64,000 bases of DNA, from NCBI RefSeq assembly GCF_009834545.1, contig NZ_CP019427.1, positions 2,238,001 to 2,302,000 of the forward strand, given 5' to 3'. This document shows positions 53,688 through 63,457 of this stretch, in pieces. Numbering within the stretch: position 1 is the first letter of the stretch; each line of letters begins with the position of its first letter. The DNA comes from Pseudomonas sp. S04 (GTDB lineage Bacteria; Pseudomonadota; Gammaproteobacteria; Pseudomonadales; Pseudomonadaceae). Made by a program: the position numbers and the translations under genes. The notes beneath the pieces were generated by a model. That model was not told where the DNA came from, made no database searches, and saw only the letters and a list, made by a program, of their open reading frames with translations.

Positions 53688-54923
53688 GTGAACGAAAAAC
53701 AAGTGGTGGTACTGGGGGCCGGCATTGTCGGCGTATGCACGGCGTTGCATTTGCAACGCCGTGGCTGCGCGGTGACGCTGGTGGACAAAGGTTTGCCGGG
53801 GCGTGAAACGTCGTTCGGCAACGCAGGCATCATTCAGCGTGAGGCCATTGAGCCCTATGCGTTCCCAAGGGATCTTGCCAGCCTGATAAACGTGGCAACT
53901 AAACGCGACATTGGCGTTAACTACCATCTGCGCGCAATGCCTGAATACGTGCCTGCCTTGGTCAGGTATTGGGCCAACTCCGCGCCTAGGCATTACCAGG
54001 CCATTGCAGATGCCTTTCGCACGCTGATTGAGCACTCGATCAGCGAGCACTCGGAGTTGATTGAGCAAAGCGGTTCGCAAAACCTGATCGTGCGCAAAGG
54101 GTGGATCCAGGCTTTTCGTAGCCCAAAGCAATTCGATGAGGCGGTGGAGCGTGCGGTACGCGTGAGTGCACACGGCGTGTTGTCCGAGCCTCTGGACGGT
54201 GTTGCGCTCAGACTGGCGGAACCAGCGTTAAGCGATGCGTTGGTGGGGGGCATTCATTGGCTGCAACCCTGGACGTGCATTGAGCCGGGTGAGTTGGTGC
54301 AGCGTTATGCCGATCTGTTCGTGCGTGAAGGTGGGGAAATTGTGCGCGGCGATGCGCGCTCGTTGCGTCAGTCGGGAGCCGGCTGGAGCGTCGCCACCGA
54401 TTCTGGATCGGTCGGCGCGTCGCAGGTGGTTGTGGCGTTGGGCCCTTGGGCTCACGAACTGCTTGGCGAGTTGGGCTACCGCATTCCGTTGTTCGTCAAG
54501 CGTGGTTACCACGCTCACTTTGCCGATGGCGCAACATTGAGCCGCCCGGTGCTGGATACCGAACAAGGCTACATGCTGGCGCCGATGAAGCGCGGTGTCC
54601 GCCTGTCGACGGGGGCAGAGTTCGCCAGCCTAAGTGCGCCGCCAACACCGGTGCAGTTGGCCAAGGCCGAGCGGGCCGCACGGCAGGTATTAGCGTTAGG
54701 CCCCCAAGTGGAGCGCACGCCATGGAACGGCGCCCGACCCTGCACGGTAGACATGAAGCCGGTGATCGGCGCGGCGCCCTTGCATAAAGGGCTCTGGTTC
54801 AATTTCGGCCATGCTCATCAGGGGTTTACGCTAGGCCCGGTCAGCGGTCGACTGCTCGCAGAATTGATGATGTGTGAGACGCCAGTGGTCGATCCGGCAC
54901 CCTTTGCTCCAGGGCGTTTCTGA
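53688..54923 (+). CDS. D-amino-acid dehydrogenase (DadA-like FAD enzyme)
   Basis: FAD oxidoreductase of the DAO/DadA family, 411 residues. N-terminal Rossmann VVVLGAGIVGVCTALHLQRRGCAVTLVDK, GRETSFGNAGI and the C-terminal NFGHAHQGFTLGPVSGRLLAEL are typical of DadA. It oxidises D-amino acids to imino acids, passing electrons to the respiratory chain. GTG start after AGGAGGT, a very strong site. Neighbours ridA, the hisC-like aminotransferase and HutC-type regulation suggest an imidazole D-amino acid as substrate; D-histidine is the simplest candidate. Confidence 0.9.
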   Translation: MNEKQVVVLGAGIVGVCTALHLQRRGCAVTLVDKGLPGRETSFGNAGIIQREAIEPYAFPRDLASLINVATKRDIGVNYHLRAMPEYVPALVRYWANSAPRHYQAIADAFRTLIEHSISEHSELIEQSGSQNLIVRKGWIQAFRSPKQFDEAVERAVRVSAHGVLSEPLDGVALRLAEPALSDALVGGIHWLQPWTCIEPGELVQRYADLFVREGGEIVRGDARSLRQSGAGWSVATDSGSVGASQVVVALGPWAHELLGELGYRIPLFVKRGYHAHFADGATLSRPVLDTEQGYMLAPMKRGVRLSTGAEFASLSAPPTPVQLAKAERAARQVLALGPQVERTPWNGARPCTVDMKPVIGAAPLHKGLWFNFGHAHQGFTLGPVSGRLLAELMMCETPVVDPAPFAPGRF

Positions 54924-54946
54924 GCTGAGTAGTGGTGCATGAGCCT

Positions 54947-54980
54947 TCTCGCCTATCTCCGTCGGAGTGACGGGCGAGAA
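54947..54980 (+). terminator. Terminator of ridA-dadA
   Basis: TCTCGCC...CCGTC pairs with GACGG...GCGAGA just after the dadA stop. Confidence 0.65.
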
Positions 54981-55134
54981 CATGCCTGTCGGGAAAATTA
55001 ACACTGATTTTTATCTACGGACGCAGCACGTGCAGATTTCGTGGCAGTGGTCGTGGGCGCTGTTCTGATTTCAGTCGGTGTATCCGTTCCATCGGCTCGC
55101 CCTAAAATAATTATAAATACCCGCTGGAGAAGTC

Positions 55135-57081
55135 ATGAACATCAAACAGAAGCTGACATGGGTATTTGCCGCCATCGCCTGCCTTCCGGTGATTCTGGTC
55201 GCGGTGCTCGTCGTATTGAACTTGCGCAGCGCAGCACAAGCGAATTTCCTGGATAGCAGCGGCCGTGAAATTCGTCAGATCGACAACGGCATGAAGCAGT
55301 TCTTTGAAAGCATCCGCCAAAACGTCGAATACCTTGCCAAGGATCCTCGGATTGCCACCGTCAAGGGATTGAAAAACTATACCGCTGCCAATGCTGAGCA
55401 AACCCCTGTGACCGAAGCCGATCAGCGACTCCAGGCTGTTTTCGATCAATTTGCCGAGACCCATCCGACCACCGCGTCCATTTCCTTGGGGCTCAACGAC
55501 GGCGGTTTTGCCGGTTGGCCCGACGACCAGAAAATGGCCAGCTACGATCCCCGAGTGCGTCCTTGGTACAAGACCGCCATGGCGGCCGCGCCAGGCTCAA
55601 CTGTGCGCACGGGCGCTTACTACTGGGCGCCTGATGACATGGTGCTGGTCAGCACGGTTCGCGCTTTCGCCGATGCCAGCGGCAACCCGGTGGGTGTTGT
55701 CGGCGTGGATGTCTCGCTCAAACAACTGACTGAACTGGTTAAAACCATCAAACTGGGCGACAGCGGATACCTGATGATGGTTGAAGCCAATGGTAACGTT
55801 CTGGTCGATCCCGCCAATGCCAAAAATAGTTTCAAGCCCCTAGCCGATCTGGGCCCTGGCTATACCGAGCTGGCAAATAGTGGCGATGGCATGACTCAGG
55901 TGGAGATCGATGGGGTGCCGTACATGGTTAATGTGGTCAGTTCCGAAAGCCTGGGCTGGCGCTTTATTGGTCTGATCAAGCGCGATGAAGTCATGGCTCA
56001 GGCCACCAGCCTGTCAGGGTTGATCGCGCTGATTGCCGCTGTGTTAGCCGTCATCTTTGCCATCGTCGGCGCGAGTTTCGCGAGCATGATTGTTCGACCG
56101 ATACGTGGCGTTGCCGATGGCCTGCAAGAAATAGCCGAAGGGGAAGGCGACCTGACTCGCGAACTGGAAGTGCGGGGCAAGGATGAAACGGCGACATTGG
56201 CGGGTTTGTTCAACCAGTTCCTTGGAATGATTGCGCAACTGATGCGGCGAATCGGCAGCGCTTCTTCAGATCTGCAAGAGGTTGCGGCGGACACCAGTCA
56301 AGTGGCCAGCAACATGAACAACGCTGCCGTTCGACAACGCGAAGCGGTTGAGTTGGTAAGTACTGCGTTCAACGAGATGGTCGCGACCTCCAATGAAGTG
56401 GCGCGCTCTTGCAGTCAAGCGGCTTCAAGTGCGGACGTTGGTTATCGAGAAGTGCACGACGGACAAAAGCACATCGGCGAAGCCACGGGTAGCGTCCTTA
56501 AACTGAGCGATGATCTGCAACAGTCGGCGCGGACCATGCAGATGCTCGAGCAGGACAGCAAGAACATCAACACCATCCTCGATACCATTCGCTCTATCGC
56601 TGAACAAACCAACCTGTTGGCGCTCAATGCCGCCATTGAGGCTGCCCGCGCCGGCGATCAGGGTCGCGGATTTGCGGTGGTGGCCGACGAAGTACGTGCC
56701 CTTGCGCGACGTACTGCCGACTCAACTGGCGAGATCGACAGCTTGCTCGGCAATCTGGCGCGACGAACGCAGGAAGTGACACAACAGATGCAGAAGAGTC
56801 TACAGGCTTCTCAAGGCAGTGTTGAATCTATCCAGCAAGCGCGCGACAGCTTCGACAAGATTCTTGGTTCGGTGGACTTGATCCGTGACCAGAATGCTCA
56901 GATCGCCACGGCAGCAGAAGAACAGCATCAGGTGGCCGAAGACATCAACCGGCATATCGCGCAGATTCATGCCGATGCCCAACTGGTCGAAGAATTCGCA
57001 CGCTCGGCGCATGCGGGATCGGGTCACTTGACGAATATTTCTGGTCAACTGAAGGGGCTGGTGGGGCGCTTCAAGTTCTAG
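55135..57081 (+). CDS. Methyl-accepting chemotaxis protein with dCache domain
   Basis: Complete chemoreceptor of 648 residues: membrane segment about 8-28, periplasmic dCache domain (about 35-275), second membrane segment (about 300-325), HAMP, and signalling hairpin ([42 protein letters not shown]). The dCache has [11 protein letters not shown] and later GVDVS, the Tyr-Arg-Trp-Tyr/Asp pattern that binds the amino-acid backbone in receptors such as PctA. Next to histidine genes it may sense histidine or a related compound. ATG preceded by GGAGAAG. Confidence 0.93.
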   Translation: MNIKQKLTWVFAAIACLPVILVAVLVVLNLRSAAQANFLDSSGREIRQIDNGMKQFFESIRQNVEYLAKDPRIATVKGLKNYTAANAEQTPVTEADQRLQAVFDQFAETHPTTASISLGLNDGGFAGWPDDQKMASYDPRVRPWYKTAMAAAPGSTVRTGAYYWAPDDMVLVSTVRAFADASGNPVGVVGVDVSLKQLTELVKTIKLGDSGYLMMVEANGNVLVDPANAKNSFKPLADLGPGYTELANSGDGMTQVEIDGVPYMVNVVSSESLGWRFIGLIKRDEVMAQATSLSGLIALIAAVLAVIFAIVGASFASMIVRPIRGVADGLQEIAEGEGDLTRELEVRGKDETATLAGLFNQFLGMIAQLMRRIGSASSDLQEVAADTSQVASNMNNAAVRQREAVELVSTAFNEMVATSNEVARSCSQAASSADVGYREVHDGQKHIGEATGSVLKLSDDLQQSARTMQMLEQDSKNINTILDTIRSIAEQTNLLALNAAIEAARAGDQGRGFAVVADEVRALARRTADSTGEIDSLLGNLARRTQEVTQQMQKSLQASQGSVESIQQARDSFDKILGSVDLIRDQNAQIATAAEEQHQVAEDINRHIAQIHADAQLVEEFARSAHAGSGHLTNISGQLKGLVGRFKF

Positions 57082-57324
57082 CTTGTCTTAATTTGTGCGC
57101 AGCCACGACAAGTCATGCAAAGGGAAATATAAGGAGCTAAGAATAGGCAGGGAAGTTGGATATGGTCAGGAGACGATTCTCCGGCGTGCCTGCATGGGTT
57201 CAACATTGAGCTGTCACCGGTAGAGTTCGAACAGCACTCCGGAACGAAGATTTAGGGTGTCTAGAAATCCGGGACGATTCAATCTGAACCGCGATCTAAG
57301 CGCCCCTGAACGTAAACAAGTTAG

Positions 57325-58020
57325 CTACTCAATCGAACAGCCGTTACGAGTCAGTAATTCGTCTACCCACTTCCGGTCTGACATGCCGGCTTTGATCTGC
57401 GCCATCAACTCAACTTCATCATTATGTTTTTTCAGTGCCAACGCGTGTACTTCGACGTCGTGACGCGCCACGCTGACTACGCCGTCGGCATCACCACAAA
57501 CCAAATCACCTGGGAGAATTACCATTCCGTTTAAGGCGATGGGTACATTGACCTCTCCAGGCCCATCCCTGAACGGCCCTCTATGGGTCACGCCCAAGGC
57601 GAAGACTGGAAAACTGCCAGCCAGCAGCTCTTCGCTGTCACGGATCGCACCTGAGATAACTAGCCCGCCGAGTTTGCGGTGTATTGCATGTGCGATCATC
57701 AGTTCGCCGATTAAAGCGTTGGTCAGGTCTCCACCGGCGTCTACCACCAAGATGTCGCCTGGTTCCGCCATGTCCAGTGCCTTGTGTACCAACAGATTGT
57801 CCCCCGGCCGTGTCTTGACGGTTAGCGCTGGGCCGACCATGCGTGGGCCTTTATAAAATGCCCGAAGATCAGCACTTCCGGCCGTCATACGCGCCATGCA
57901 ATCGCTGATATTCGGGACGGGCAGGTTGCGAAAAGCCTCCACCCAATGCGGCGAGACTTTTTCGCCGCCTGCTTTGATTCTGAAACCGATCATGACTCGC
58001 TCCGCCAAAGTGGCTGACAC
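57325..58020 (-). CDS. RraA-like aldolase/decarboxylase family protein
   Basis: Class II (metal-dependent) pyruvate-aldolase fold, 231 residues. GDILVVDAGGD, ALIGELMIAHAIHRKLGGLVISGAIRD and the Arg-Asp pair in SGAIRDSEEL are the HMG/CHA aldolase signature; catalytic members keep this Arg-Asp pair, unlike the RNase E inhibitor RraA. It likely splits a 4-hydroxy-2-oxo acid or decarboxylates oxaloacetate. Same strand as the downstream-lying transporter genes with a 10-bp gap, so co-transcribed with that importer. Confidence 0.85.
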   Translation of the reverse strand: MSATLAERVMIGFRIKAGGEKVSPHWVEAFRNLPVPNISDCMARMTAGSADLRAFYKGPRMVGPALTVKTRPGDNLLVHKALDMAEPGDILVVDAGGDLTNALIGELMIAHAIHRKLGGLVISGAIRDSEELLAGSFPVFALGVTHRGPFRDGPGEVNVPIALNGMVILPGDLVCGDADGVVSVARHDVEVHALALKKHNDEVELMAQIKAGMSDRKWVDELLTRNGCSIE

Positions 58021-58030
58021 AGGGTGCTTT

Positions 58031-58810
58031 TCAAAAATCGTTGCGCGCGTGATAACTTCGCAGAAATTGCTGTAAACGCGGCTCTTCGCTTTCCTTTAGC
58101 ACCTGCTGCGGCGTACCGAACTGAACGATGCACCCTCCGTCCAAGAACGCGACTTTGTCGGCGGCTTTACCGGCGAAGCCCATCTCGTGTGTGACCACCA
58201 CCATAGTCATACCTTCGTTGGCGAGATCGCGCATCACTTGTAGCACTTCGCCCACCAGCTCCGGATCGAGCGCCGAGGTGGGTTCGTCAAATAGCATCAA
58301 GGCCGGATCCATGGACAAAGCTCGCGCGATAGCGACACGTTGTTGTTGGCCGCCAGACAAAGCCGCTGGATAATTCTCGGCTTTTTGCGCCAAGCCTACT
58401 CGCTCAAGCATTCGCAGTGCCTTGGAGTGCGCATCGGTTGCATTCATTTTCTGAACGCGCAGCAACGGCTCTGCAACATTTTCTACTGCGGTCATGTGCG
58501 GCCAAAGGTTGAACTGCTGAAACACCATGCCTATGCTGCGGCGCATTTCCCGCAGCTCGCGGGCGGCCATGAGTTTGCGTTTACCGCCAGTATCTTGGTA
58601 GCCGATTATTTTGCCACCGATGGTGATTGTGCCTTTGTCATAAGTTTCGAGAAAATTGATACAGCGCAGGAGAGTGCTTTTGCCCGAACCACTTGGGCCG
58701 ATCAGACAAATTACTTCGGAGCGCTGGACGTCCAGGCTGACATTCTTAAGCACTTCAAAATCGCCGTAGCTTTTGTGAACATTGGCGATGCTTATCAAGA
58801 AATCACTCAT
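58031..58810 (-). CDS. Polar amino-acid ABC transporter ATP-binding protein
   Basis: ATPase of 259 residues: Walker A GPSGSGKST, signature LSGGQQQRVAIARAL, Walker B LMLFDEPTSALDPELVGEV. HisP/GlnQ family. Overlaps the permease gene by 4 bp. The importer's binding protein is not in the window. Confidence 0.92.
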   Translation of the reverse strand: MSDFLISIANVHKSYGDFEVLKNVSLDVQRSEVICLIGPSGSGKSTLLRCINFLETYDKGTITIGGKIIGYQDTGGKRKLMAARELREMRRSIGMVFQQFNLWPHMTAVENVAEPLLRVQKMNATDAHSKALRMLERVGLAQKAENYPAALSGGQQQRVAIARALSMDPALMLFDEPTSALDPELVGEVLQVMRDLANEGMTMVVVTHEMGFAGKAADKVAFLDGGCIVQFGTPQQVLKESEEPRLQQFLRSYHARNDF

Positions 58811-59475
58811 GCGCTTCTCTTCATATTCAGGTGCTGATTGATATGGCGTTCGGCACGTTGACCCAAGCGGGAAAAAATTTCGATCAGTAGCCAGTAGCCT
58901 AGGGCCAACTTCAGGATCGACTCGAACGAGGCAAAGGTTTCTATCGCCATTTTCTGAACCTCGAAAGTCAGGTCGGCCACAGTGATGATCGACAGCAGCG
59001 CAGTTTCCTTACATACGTTAATGATCATGTTTATCAGTGCGGGCGCCGCTGCTGTGAGAGCGCCGGGTAGGGTTACCCGACGTAGAATGGCGAATGGCGT
59101 CATAGCCAGACTTTGGGCGGCCTCGACTTGGCCTTTCGGAACCGCACTGAAGCCGCCTCGAAAAATTTCAGCGAAATAGGCGCTCCCGTGAACGATCAGC
59201 ACCAGTATCCCGGCTGACAATGGATCAAGCATCAAGCCAATGGATGGGCCACCTGCGTACATGATGAAAATCATAACCAGCAAAGGTAAACAACGTAGCG
59301 AATCTACATAAACTTTGACTGCCGCGCGTACCGCGAACGAACTGGAACGCTGCAGTAGGGCGACACCTAGCCCGAGCAGCAAACCGCCGATGGAGGCAAT
59401 GACCCAACTGGCTAAGGTGATCCATAGGCCATGGAGGATTGCAGGCAGATAGGAAAGAAAAGTCGCTAATTCCAT
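58807..59475 (-). CDS. Polar amino-acid ABC transporter permease
   Basis: Permease of 222 residues with the polar amino-acid family layout: YVDSLRCLPLLVMIFIMY near the first third and EAAQSLAMTPFAILRRVTLPGALTAAAPA (EAA loop). AGGAGA precedes the ATG. Partner of the interrupted permease upstream. Confidence 0.92.
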   Translation of the reverse strand: MELATFLSYLPAILHGLWITLASWVIASIGGLLLGLGVALLQRSSSFAVRAAVKVYVDSLRCLPLLVMIFIMYAGGPSIGLMLDPLSAGILVLIVHGSAYFAEIFRGGFSAVPKGQVEAAQSLAMTPFAILRRVTLPGALTAAAPALINMIINVCKETALLSIITVADLTFEVQKMAIETFASFESILKLALGYWLLIEIFSRLGQRAERHINQHLNMKRSA

Positions 59476-59477
59476 AA

Positions 59478-59902
59478 TTATCTCCTCGCCAGCTTGCGTT
59501 CCAGCAGCGAGCTGCAGAACGAAAGAATCAGGTTTGTAATCAGATAGAACGCACCCGCAGCGAGGTAGAACTCCATCGGACGATATGTGCTGGCGGCGAA
59601 TGTCTGGCTAACTCTGGTAATTTCAGCCAGCCCCACCACTGACACTAGCGAAGATGCTTTAACCAGCATAATCAGCTCGTTGGTGATAGCCGGCATCGAC
59701 AGCCGCAGCATTTGCGGAAGCAACAATCGTTGCCAGATCGACAACGGTGCGAAGCCCAATGCCAAGCCTGCTTCGACCTGCCCTTTGGGGATCGCGGCAA
59801 GTGCACCACGTAGAATTTCGGCGATGTATGCGCCCCCCACCATACCCAGGGCGCAGATCGCCGCGACCAAGGGCGAAAGATCAATTCCGGCGTAGGGGAG
59901 GA
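59478..59902 (-). pseudogene. Second amino-acid permease, 3' exon split by group II intron
   Basis: The last about 140 codons of a HisM/GlnP-type permease (YAGIDLSPLVAAICALG; GQVEAGLALGFAPLSIWQRLLLPQMLRLSMP). The frame stays open up to the intron junction at 59902, and an internal ATG gives a false start at 59870. The 5' exon is not found after the intron, where an IS66 element begins. So the gene either continues beyond 64000 or was lost; with IS66 in between, splicing cannot restore it. Confidence 0.85.
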
Positions 59903-59981
59903 AGTTAGGTCGCGGTAGGGACGGCAGTTACCTGCCGCCCCCCGCACAGATCCGTACGTGCGGAACTACCGCATACGGCTC
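59903..59981 (-). ncRNA. Domains V and VI of the second intron
   Basis: Domain V: GAGCCGTATGCGG to GTACGGATC (59981-59949). Domain VI: a GC-rich stem with GGCAGGTAACTGCC and a branch-point A in CTACCG. The RT stop codon lies inside domain V. Confidence 0.75.
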
Positions 59982-61762
59982 CTGCCTCGGGTATGTGACG
60001 CGAAGCGATCCTCAGGGTAAGGATGTGCATTTCTGGGTCTAGGTATGTAGAAGTCAGCAAGGCGTCCATAGCGTGACCATTGAAGCCTATTACGCTGGCT
60101 ACGACGTGTGAGGGCTTGCCGCCATAGACGGCAGACCGCCGAACGAAAACCACCCAGACGTATCAGGTTTCCCGGCACCGCGTGGTAATTGAAGTAACCG
60201 CTCACCACCCGAGTGAGCCATTGCCCTTGAACCCGGATGGGTTCATGACGTCGACGTTTCAGCTCATCCCGAATGGCCAGCAGCGTCGCACGCATTCGCT
60301 TCTTGACCGTCAGTCGCAGTATTTGAAAGCCACCGTTTCTGTTGGTACTACAACAGTGTGTGAAGCCCAGGAAGTCAAAGGCCTGCGGTTTACCTAAACC
60401 TCGCTTCCTACGATTTCTCGCAGCAAAACGACCGAACTCAATCAGTCGTGTTTTCGAGGCGTTGAGCGATAAACCGAACTTGGCCAACCGTTCCTGCAAC
60501 TGCACCAGAAACTGCTGAGCCTGCACTTTCGTCCTGAACCCCACCACGCTGTCGTCCGCGTAACGCACCACAATCACATCGCCACGGGCATGCCGCTGGC
60601 GCCACTGCCTTGCCCACAGATCCAACACGTAGTGCAGATAGATATTCGCCAACAATGGCGATATCACTGCGCCCTGGGGAGTCCCCTTGGTCGCAGCCAC
60701 CCTACGGCCATCTTCCATAACACCCGCTTGAAGCCATTTGCAGATGAGCCCGAGCAGGCGCCGGTCTGCAATCCGGTGTCCCAGAAACATCAGCATCCAT
60801 TCATGATCGATCTCATCAAAGAACGACGTGATATCCGCATCTAATATCCAGTTCACCTTCTGGCCTTTGAGCGCGACCGTTAAAGCATCCAGCGCATCGT
60901 GCTGGCTGCGTCCCGGCCGAAACCCGTACGAGAATCCTAGAAAGTCTTCTTCATAGATCGCATTCAGAACAGTAACAACTGCCTGCTGTACGATCTTGTC
61001 CTCCAGAGAGGCAATGCCCAGCGGGCGTTGCCTGCCATCGGCTTTGGGAATGTAGACCCGCCGCGATGGCGTTGCTCGATAGGCTCCACCGTGGAGCCTT
61101 GCGTGCAAATCGGTTACCCGCTGGAGAAGACCTTCCTCGTAATCCCGCCACGACATGCCGTCCACGCCTACCGCTGCATCGCGGCGCAGGGCATAGAAAC
61201 TCTGCGCCAATAACTGCGGTGTGATGTGGTGCAGCAAAGCCGTGAACTGCATGCCCTTGTTCCTTCGGGCTGCTTCACGTACACCTTCAAGTCCCATCGA
61301 CGCGCAACTGATCCGGCTCAGTGTCCGGGGCGCGGGAGGCTTGTTGGTGTTTCCCTTGGCTACGTCCCTTTCCTCCACTATCTCCGCAGGGCCAAGCCCT
61401 TTGTTCGATGGCTTCTCAGGTACTACGGACGTATCCGACTTCTCGGCGGCGTAGACAGCAGGGTTACGGCTTTTGGCCTTTCCTGCTCCGCCCGGTGCTT
61501 GCGCACCGGGCGCCGCTGAGATCTCCCAGTTTCCGTGCGAAGGACTTCCCGACGTGCACAGGGTCTCCGACCGCGCGGGATCAGAGCATGACTGGCGTAT
61601 AACGCCATGCTCCGTATTGCCTTCTGCTTCGCTTAACAGCATCGGCATCCCGAATTCCTGATTACGCGGCTCAATGGCTGGCCCATCGGTTTCCCCTGTC
61701 AACGCTTCACCCCGCACCTCACGGTGCAACATGCATGACTCGGGGCCTGGTTGATTCGCCAT
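59966..61762 (-). CDS. Group II intron reverse transcriptase/maturase, no HNH domain
   Basis: Nominal 598 residues. The enzyme core starts about residue 160 (FTALLHHITPQLL), with GVDGMSWRDYEE, RRVYIPKADGRQRPLGI, the catalytic VVRYADDSVVGF, FLGFTH and a maturase region ending HPYPEDRFASHTRGRSRMR. No endonuclease domain. Residues 1 to about 100 are poorly protein-like and lie over the ribozyme 5' domains, so the real start is probably near residue 100 to 150. The YADD motif is followed by Ser where relatives have Phe. Confidence 0.9.
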   Translation of the reverse strand: MANQPGPESCMLHREVRGEALTGETDGPAIEPRNQEFGMPMLLSEAEGNTEHGVIRQSCSDPARSETLCTSGSPSHGNWEISAAPGAQAPGGAGKAKSRNPAVYAAEKSDTSVVPEKPSNKGLGPAEIVEERDVAKGNTNKPPAPRTLSRISCASMGLEGVREAARRNKGMQFTALLHHITPQLLAQSFYALRRDAAVGVDGMSWRDYEEGLLQRVTDLHARLHGGAYRATPSRRVYIPKADGRQRPLGIASLEDKIVQQAVVTVLNAIYEEDFLGFSYGFRPGRSQHDALDALTVALKGQKVNWILDADITSFFDEIDHEWMLMFLGHRIADRRLLGLICKWLQAGVMEDGRRVAATKGTPQGAVISPLLANIYLHYVLDLWARQWRQRHARGDVIVVRYADDSVVGFRTKVQAQQFLVQLQERLAKFGLSLNASKTRLIEFGRFAARNRRKRGLGKPQAFDFLGFTHCCSTNRNGGFQILRLTVKKRMRATLLAIRDELKRRRHEPIRVQGQWLTRVVSGYFNYHAVPGNLIRLGGFRSAVCRLWRQALTRRSQRNRLQWSRYGRLADFYIPRPRNAHPYPEDRFASHTRGRSRMR

Positions 61763-61847
61763 TTCTTACCAGTATCGAACTTTCATCGACTATCCTCCGC
61801 CAGCTTTAACTGGCGCACTAAGCGTCCGCCAAACACACCTTGTGTGA

Positions 61848-63374
61848 TTAAACGGGCGCCCACCTGTGCGGCAACAGCTCGGTTATCTCACTCGCACGCT
61901 GCGTCGGCAGGCGTGTAAGAACATCCTTCAAGTAAGCATACGGATCATGTCCGTTGAGCCGCGCCGACTGGATCAAACTCATGATCGCCGCCGCACGTTT
62001 ACCGCTGCGTAACGAGCCCGCGAACAGCCAGTTCGAGCGCCCAAGAGCCCACGGCCGGATTTGATTCTCGCACCAGTTATTATCGATGGGCACAGCACCG
62101 TCATCGAGATAGCGCGTCAGCGCTATCCAGCGTTTGAGGCTGTAATCCAGGGCCTTGGCGATGGCCGAACCCTCAGGTACAAGCTGTCTTTGGGCGGTCA
62201 TCCAGGTATGAAGTGCGTCGGCGATTGGCGCTGCTTTTTCCTGCCGTATTCGCTGTCGATCACCCGGTTCCAGCTCGCGGACTTCTCGTTCAACTTCGTA
62301 CAAGGCCGCGATGTAGTGCAGCGCTTTTTCGGCGATCTGGCTCTTGTTGGTCGCATGCAAGTCGAAGAACTTTCGGCGGGCATGGGCCATGCAGCCGATC
62401 TCCGTAACGCCCAGTTCAAAGCCTGCCTTGTAGCCGGCAAAGTCATCGCAGACCAGCTTGCCGTTCCAACTGCCCAGGAAGGCTCGGGCATGTTCGCCAG
62501 CGCGGCTTGGGCTGAAGTCGTAAACGACCGCCGCCAGGTCGGAGAACTGACTGGTGGCATAGGCCCAGACATAAGCGCGATGAGTTTTTTTAGCGCCAGG
62601 CGTCAGCATTTGTACCGGCGTCTCGTCGGCGTGAACGATGCCGTGCGTCAGCACGGCTTCGCGCAGCGCATCGACTAGTGGTTGGAGTTGCACGCCGCAG
62701 TTGCCCACCCACTGCGCCAAGGTCGAACGGGCGATGGGCAGCCCGGCGCGACCGAAGATTTTTTCCTGACGATACAGCGGCAAATGATCAGCGAACTTGG
62801 CCACCATGACATGGGCCAGCAGGCCTGCGGTCGGTATGCCTTTGTCGATGACGTGCGCCGGTACCGGCGCCTGGATTAGCGTTTCGCACTGCTCGCAGGC
62901 CCATTTCCCACGGATGTGACGCTCGACGGTGAACACGCCGGGCGTGTAGTCGAGTTTTTCACTGGCATCTTCGCCGATGCGCTTGAGAGCACAGCCGCAC
63001 TGGCAATGGCTGTTGTCCGGCTCGTGATGGATCAGCGTGCGAGGAAATTGCGGCGGCAGCGCTGCGCGCTTAGGTTGCTGGCGCACTTTGGCTTCGACGG
63101 GTGTCGGTTGCAGCGCCTCAAGCTCGGCTTCGATAGCGGCAATATCAGTATCGATCAAATCGTCGAGCAAGCTGGCCTGATCTGGACTTAGTTGCTCGCT
63201 GCGTTTGGCAAACTTGAAGCGCTTGAGCAGCGCGATCTCGTGGGCCAGCTTCTCGTTGACCGACTTTTGATGATTGATCTGCTTGTCCATCGTCTCGACG
63301 CGCTGGATCAACTGCGCCGCCAAAGCACGCAGTTCTTCAGGGTTTAATTGATCGAGATTCGGATGCGAAGTCAT
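61848..63374 (-). CDS. tnpC: IS66 transposase TnpC
   Basis: DDE transposase of 508 residues. N-terminal coiled coil (about 15-60), a zinc-finger-like domain (CQCGCALKRIG ... WACEQCE), catalytic acidic residues in VHADETPV, VCDDFAGYK and WCENQIRP. Start at 63374 (MTSHPNL); the frame opens further upstream without family match. Full length and probably active. Confidence 0.93.
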   Translation of the reverse strand: MTSHPNLDQLNPEELRALAAQLIQRVETMDKQINHQKSVNEKLAHEIALLKRFKFAKRSEQLSPDQASLLDDLIDTDIAAIEAELEALQPTPVEAKVRQQPKRAALPPQFPRTLIHHEPDNSHCQCGCALKRIGEDASEKLDYTPGVFTVERHIRGKWACEQCETLIQAPVPAHVIDKGIPTAGLLAHVMVAKFADHLPLYRQEKIFGRAGLPIARSTLAQWVGNCGVQLQPLVDALREAVLTHGIVHADETPVQMLTPGAKKTHRAYVWAYATSQFSDLAAVVYDFSPSRAGEHARAFLGSWNGKLVCDDFAGYKAGFELGVTEIGCMAHARRKFFDLHATNKSQIAEKALHYIAALYEVEREVRELEPGDRQRIRQEKAAPIADALHTWMTAQRQLVPEGSAIAKALDYSLKRWIALTRYLDDGAVPIDNNWCENQIRPWALGRSNWLFAGSLRSGKRAAAIMSLIQSARLNGHDPYAYLKDVLTRLPTQRASEITELLPHRWAPV

Positions 63375-63457
63375 GCCGCCGATTTTGCCAGAGAGGGCTA
63401 TGGGCGGCGATAGACTGATGCGCCAATTGCGCTGGCAAGCAGGCCATGGCAGGCGAG

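Larger units (their letters stand above)
59903..61818 (-). mobile_element. Complete-looking group II intron
   Basis: On the minus strand it begins GTGCGCCAGTTAAAGC at 61818, the usual GTGCG intron start, and ends CTACCGCGAC at 59903 after domains V and VI: about 1.9 kb with an RT ORF. The first about 400 nt overlap the nominal ORF. It lies in an ABC permease gene. A 43-bp copy of its 3' end is at 19840-19882. Confidence 0.8.
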
